Shown here: positions 4,028-5,128 of the stretch, one piece after another | Position numbering within the stretch: the first letter of the stretch is position 1 | Layout of the letters: every line of letters starts with the position of its first letter | Assembly (NCBI GenBank): GCA_030831375.1 | Contig: JAURLF010000191.1 | Span: 1-5,128 of the forward strand | DNA length: 5,128 bases | DNA from: Gaiellales bacterium | GTDB taxonomy: Bacteria; Actinomycetota; Thermoleophilia; Gaiellales; F1-60-MAGs149 | Direction of reading: 5' to 3' | Notes under the pieces: model-generated | Databases searched by the model: none | Told to the model about the DNA's origin: nothing | The model's input: the letters and a program-made list of their open reading frames with translations, nothing else | Translations under genes and position numbers: made by a program

Positions 4028-5128
4028 CTAGCGCTTCGCCGCCACGGCCTTGCCCGTGTGCGGGCTGACGGCCATGCGGTGCGGCAGCTTCACGAGCGAG
4101 AGGAGCTCGCCCTGGAAGCTGCGGCCGCGCTTCTTCGCGAGCTGCGCGCGCAGCTTCTTGGTCTTGGCCTGGTCGACCTCGAGGGTCCTCGGGTCGATCA
4201 CGACGCCGTAGGCCTCACGCGCCAGCTCGATCGTCGTGAAGTCGTCGAGGACGTCCTCGCGGACGAGCTTCGGGTCGCGCTTGAGCGGGTTCCCGTAGCC
4301 GCCCCCGTTGGGCTCGATCAGCTCGATGGCGTCGCCCGCGTCGCACATCAGGCCCGTCACCTTGGCCGGGATCTCCGTGAAGCCCTTGGCCTTGTGGTGG
4401 CGGACCATCGCCGGCAGGCCGTCGTAGCCGCCGAAGATGCCGCGCGGCGGGTCCGTGTGGCGGTCGCCCTCGCACGAGTACGCGCCCGGCTCGAGGAACC
4501 GGTTGACGCGCACGATGCCGACGCCGCCGCGCCACTGGCCCGGGGCGGCCGGCTCGTCGCGCAGCTCGTAGCGCTCCGTCCGCATCGGGAAGCGCATGTC
4601 GAGCTCCTCGATCGGGTTGTTGCGCGTGTTCGCCATCAGGCAGTCGACGGAGTCCATGCCGTCGCGGCCCTTGCGGCCGCCGTAGCTGCCCTCGTTGACC
4701 TCGAGGTACAGCCAGTACTCGCCCTTCTCGGGGATGAAGCCGGCGTACGAGCAGAAGTGGATCGCCGCCGAGTTGCCCGCCGTGACGAGGTCGGGGACGA
4801 CCTTCGACAGGGCCACGATCGTGTTGTCCACGACGCGCTGGCACTGGTTGAAGCGCGAGAAGCACGCGCGCGGGAAGTTCGGGTTGAAGATCGTGCCCTT
4901 GGGCGCGATCACGTCGACGCAGCGGAAGATGCCGTCGTTCTGCGGCACCGGCTCGTCGAGGCGGTCCTGGTCGAGCAGGATCGTGCGGATCGCGAAGTAC
5001 GCCGCCACGAGCAGCGACCCCTCGAACGGCACGTTGTAGCCCGTCGGCACCTCCGCGTTCGACCCGGTCAGGTCGATCGTGACGTGGTCGCCCTTGACGA
5101 TGATCTTCGTCTCCACGCGCAGGCGCAC
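4028..5128 (-). CDS. hyuB: Hydantoinase/oxoprolinase-family B subunit (HyuB), N-terminus beyond window
   Basis: The visible 366 residues are the C-terminal part of a HyuB-type protein; full members run about 550-600 residues, so roughly the first 200 are missing and the codon at 5128 is not the true start. Recognisable segments are DLTGSNAEVPTGYNVPFEGS (19-38), PKGTIFNPNFPRA (76-88), the Gly/Arg loop GSYGGRKGRDGMDSVD (147-162), NTRNNPIEELDMRFPMRTERYELR (167-190), GQWRGGVGIVR (197-207) and GGGYGNPLKRDP (275-286). HyuB works with an ATP-dependent HyuA subunit; known complexes hydrolyse N-methylhydantoin, 5-oxoproline or lactams, or carboxylate acetone/acetophenone. HyuA is expected next door past 5128. 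After the usual GGGYGNP end region and a conserved-looking EDVLDDFTTIELAREAYGVV, the protein continues in a Lys/Arg-rich tail of about 50 residues. Substrate is undetermined; the downstream carbamoylase-type gene favours a hydantoin-like ring. Confidence 0.9.
   Translation of the reverse strand: MRLRVETKIIVKGDHVTIDLTGSNAEVPTGYNVPFEGSLLVAAYFAIRTILLDQDRLDEPVPQNDGIFRCVDVIAPKGTIFNPNFPRACFSRFNQCQRVVDNTIVALSKVVPDLVTAGNSAAIHFCSYAGFIPEKGEYWLYLEVNEGSYGGRKGRDGMDSVDCLMANTRNNPIEELDMRFPMRTERYELRDEPAAPGQWRGGVGIVRVNRFLEPGAYSCEGDRHTDPPRGIFGGYDGLPAMVRHHKAKGFTEIPAKVTGLMCDAGDAIELIEPNGGGYGNPLKRDPKLVREDVLDDFTTIELAREAYGVVIDPRTLEVDQAKTKKLRAQLAKKRGRSFQGELLSLVKLPHRMAVSPHTGKAVAAKR

Noticed and set aside
4215..4865. 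216-codon minus-strand open frame inside hyuB
   Set aside because: It is a +1 shadow of hyuB with Arg/Pro/Gly repeats and no fold signal.

Overview
The window is very GC-rich, and its reading frames strongly prefer G or C at third codon positions. The protein families, promoter-like elements and long GC-only hairpin suggest a high-GC actinobacterium. A deep-branching group such as Thermoleophilia/Solirubrobacterales is possible, but that is inference, not proof. All five adjoining genes look intact except the two cut by the window ends. No RNA genes, insertion sequences, phage genes or CRISPR arrays were seen.

Layout. (1) Positions 1-543, minus strand: most of a small class I SAM-dependent methyltransferase whose C-terminus runs off the left edge. 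(2) Positions 544-743: a divergent intergenic region of 200 bp with a TACGCT -10 element for the methyltransferase, an iterated 9-mer, an inverted repeat, and a TATACT -10 element for the next operon. (3) Positions 744-1402, plus strand: a compact type II toxin-antitoxin pair, a ribbon-helix-helix antitoxin followed by a MazF/PemK-type endoribonuclease toxin, with stop and start codons overlapping by one base. (4) Positions 1418-3910, minus strand: a two-gene unit of a CaiB/BaiF family III CoA-transferase followed by an M20-family Zn-dependent amidohydrolase (N-carbamoyl-amino-acid hydrolase/allantoate amidohydrolase type). (5) Positions 3980-4024: a long hairpin terminator. (6) Positions 4028-5128, minus strand: the C-terminal 366 residues of a HyuB-type hydantoinase/oxoprolinase-family subunit whose N-terminus lies beyond the right edge.

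How they may work together. HyuA/HyuB enzymes use ATP to open cyclic amides (N-methylhydantoin, 5-oxoproline, lactams) or carboxylate ketones. M20 amidohydrolases of this type remove a carbamoyl group from N-carbamoyl amino acids. A hydantoin-like ring opened by HyuAB and decarbamoylated by the M20 enzyme is a coherent pathway. The CoA-transferase between them is the unexplained part and suggests that an acid intermediate is activated to a CoA thioester. The terminator after hyuB and a promoter-like element before the CoA-transferase suggest two transcription units rather than one operon. The toxin-antitoxin pair is probably an independent module inserted between the methyltransferase and this catabolic block.
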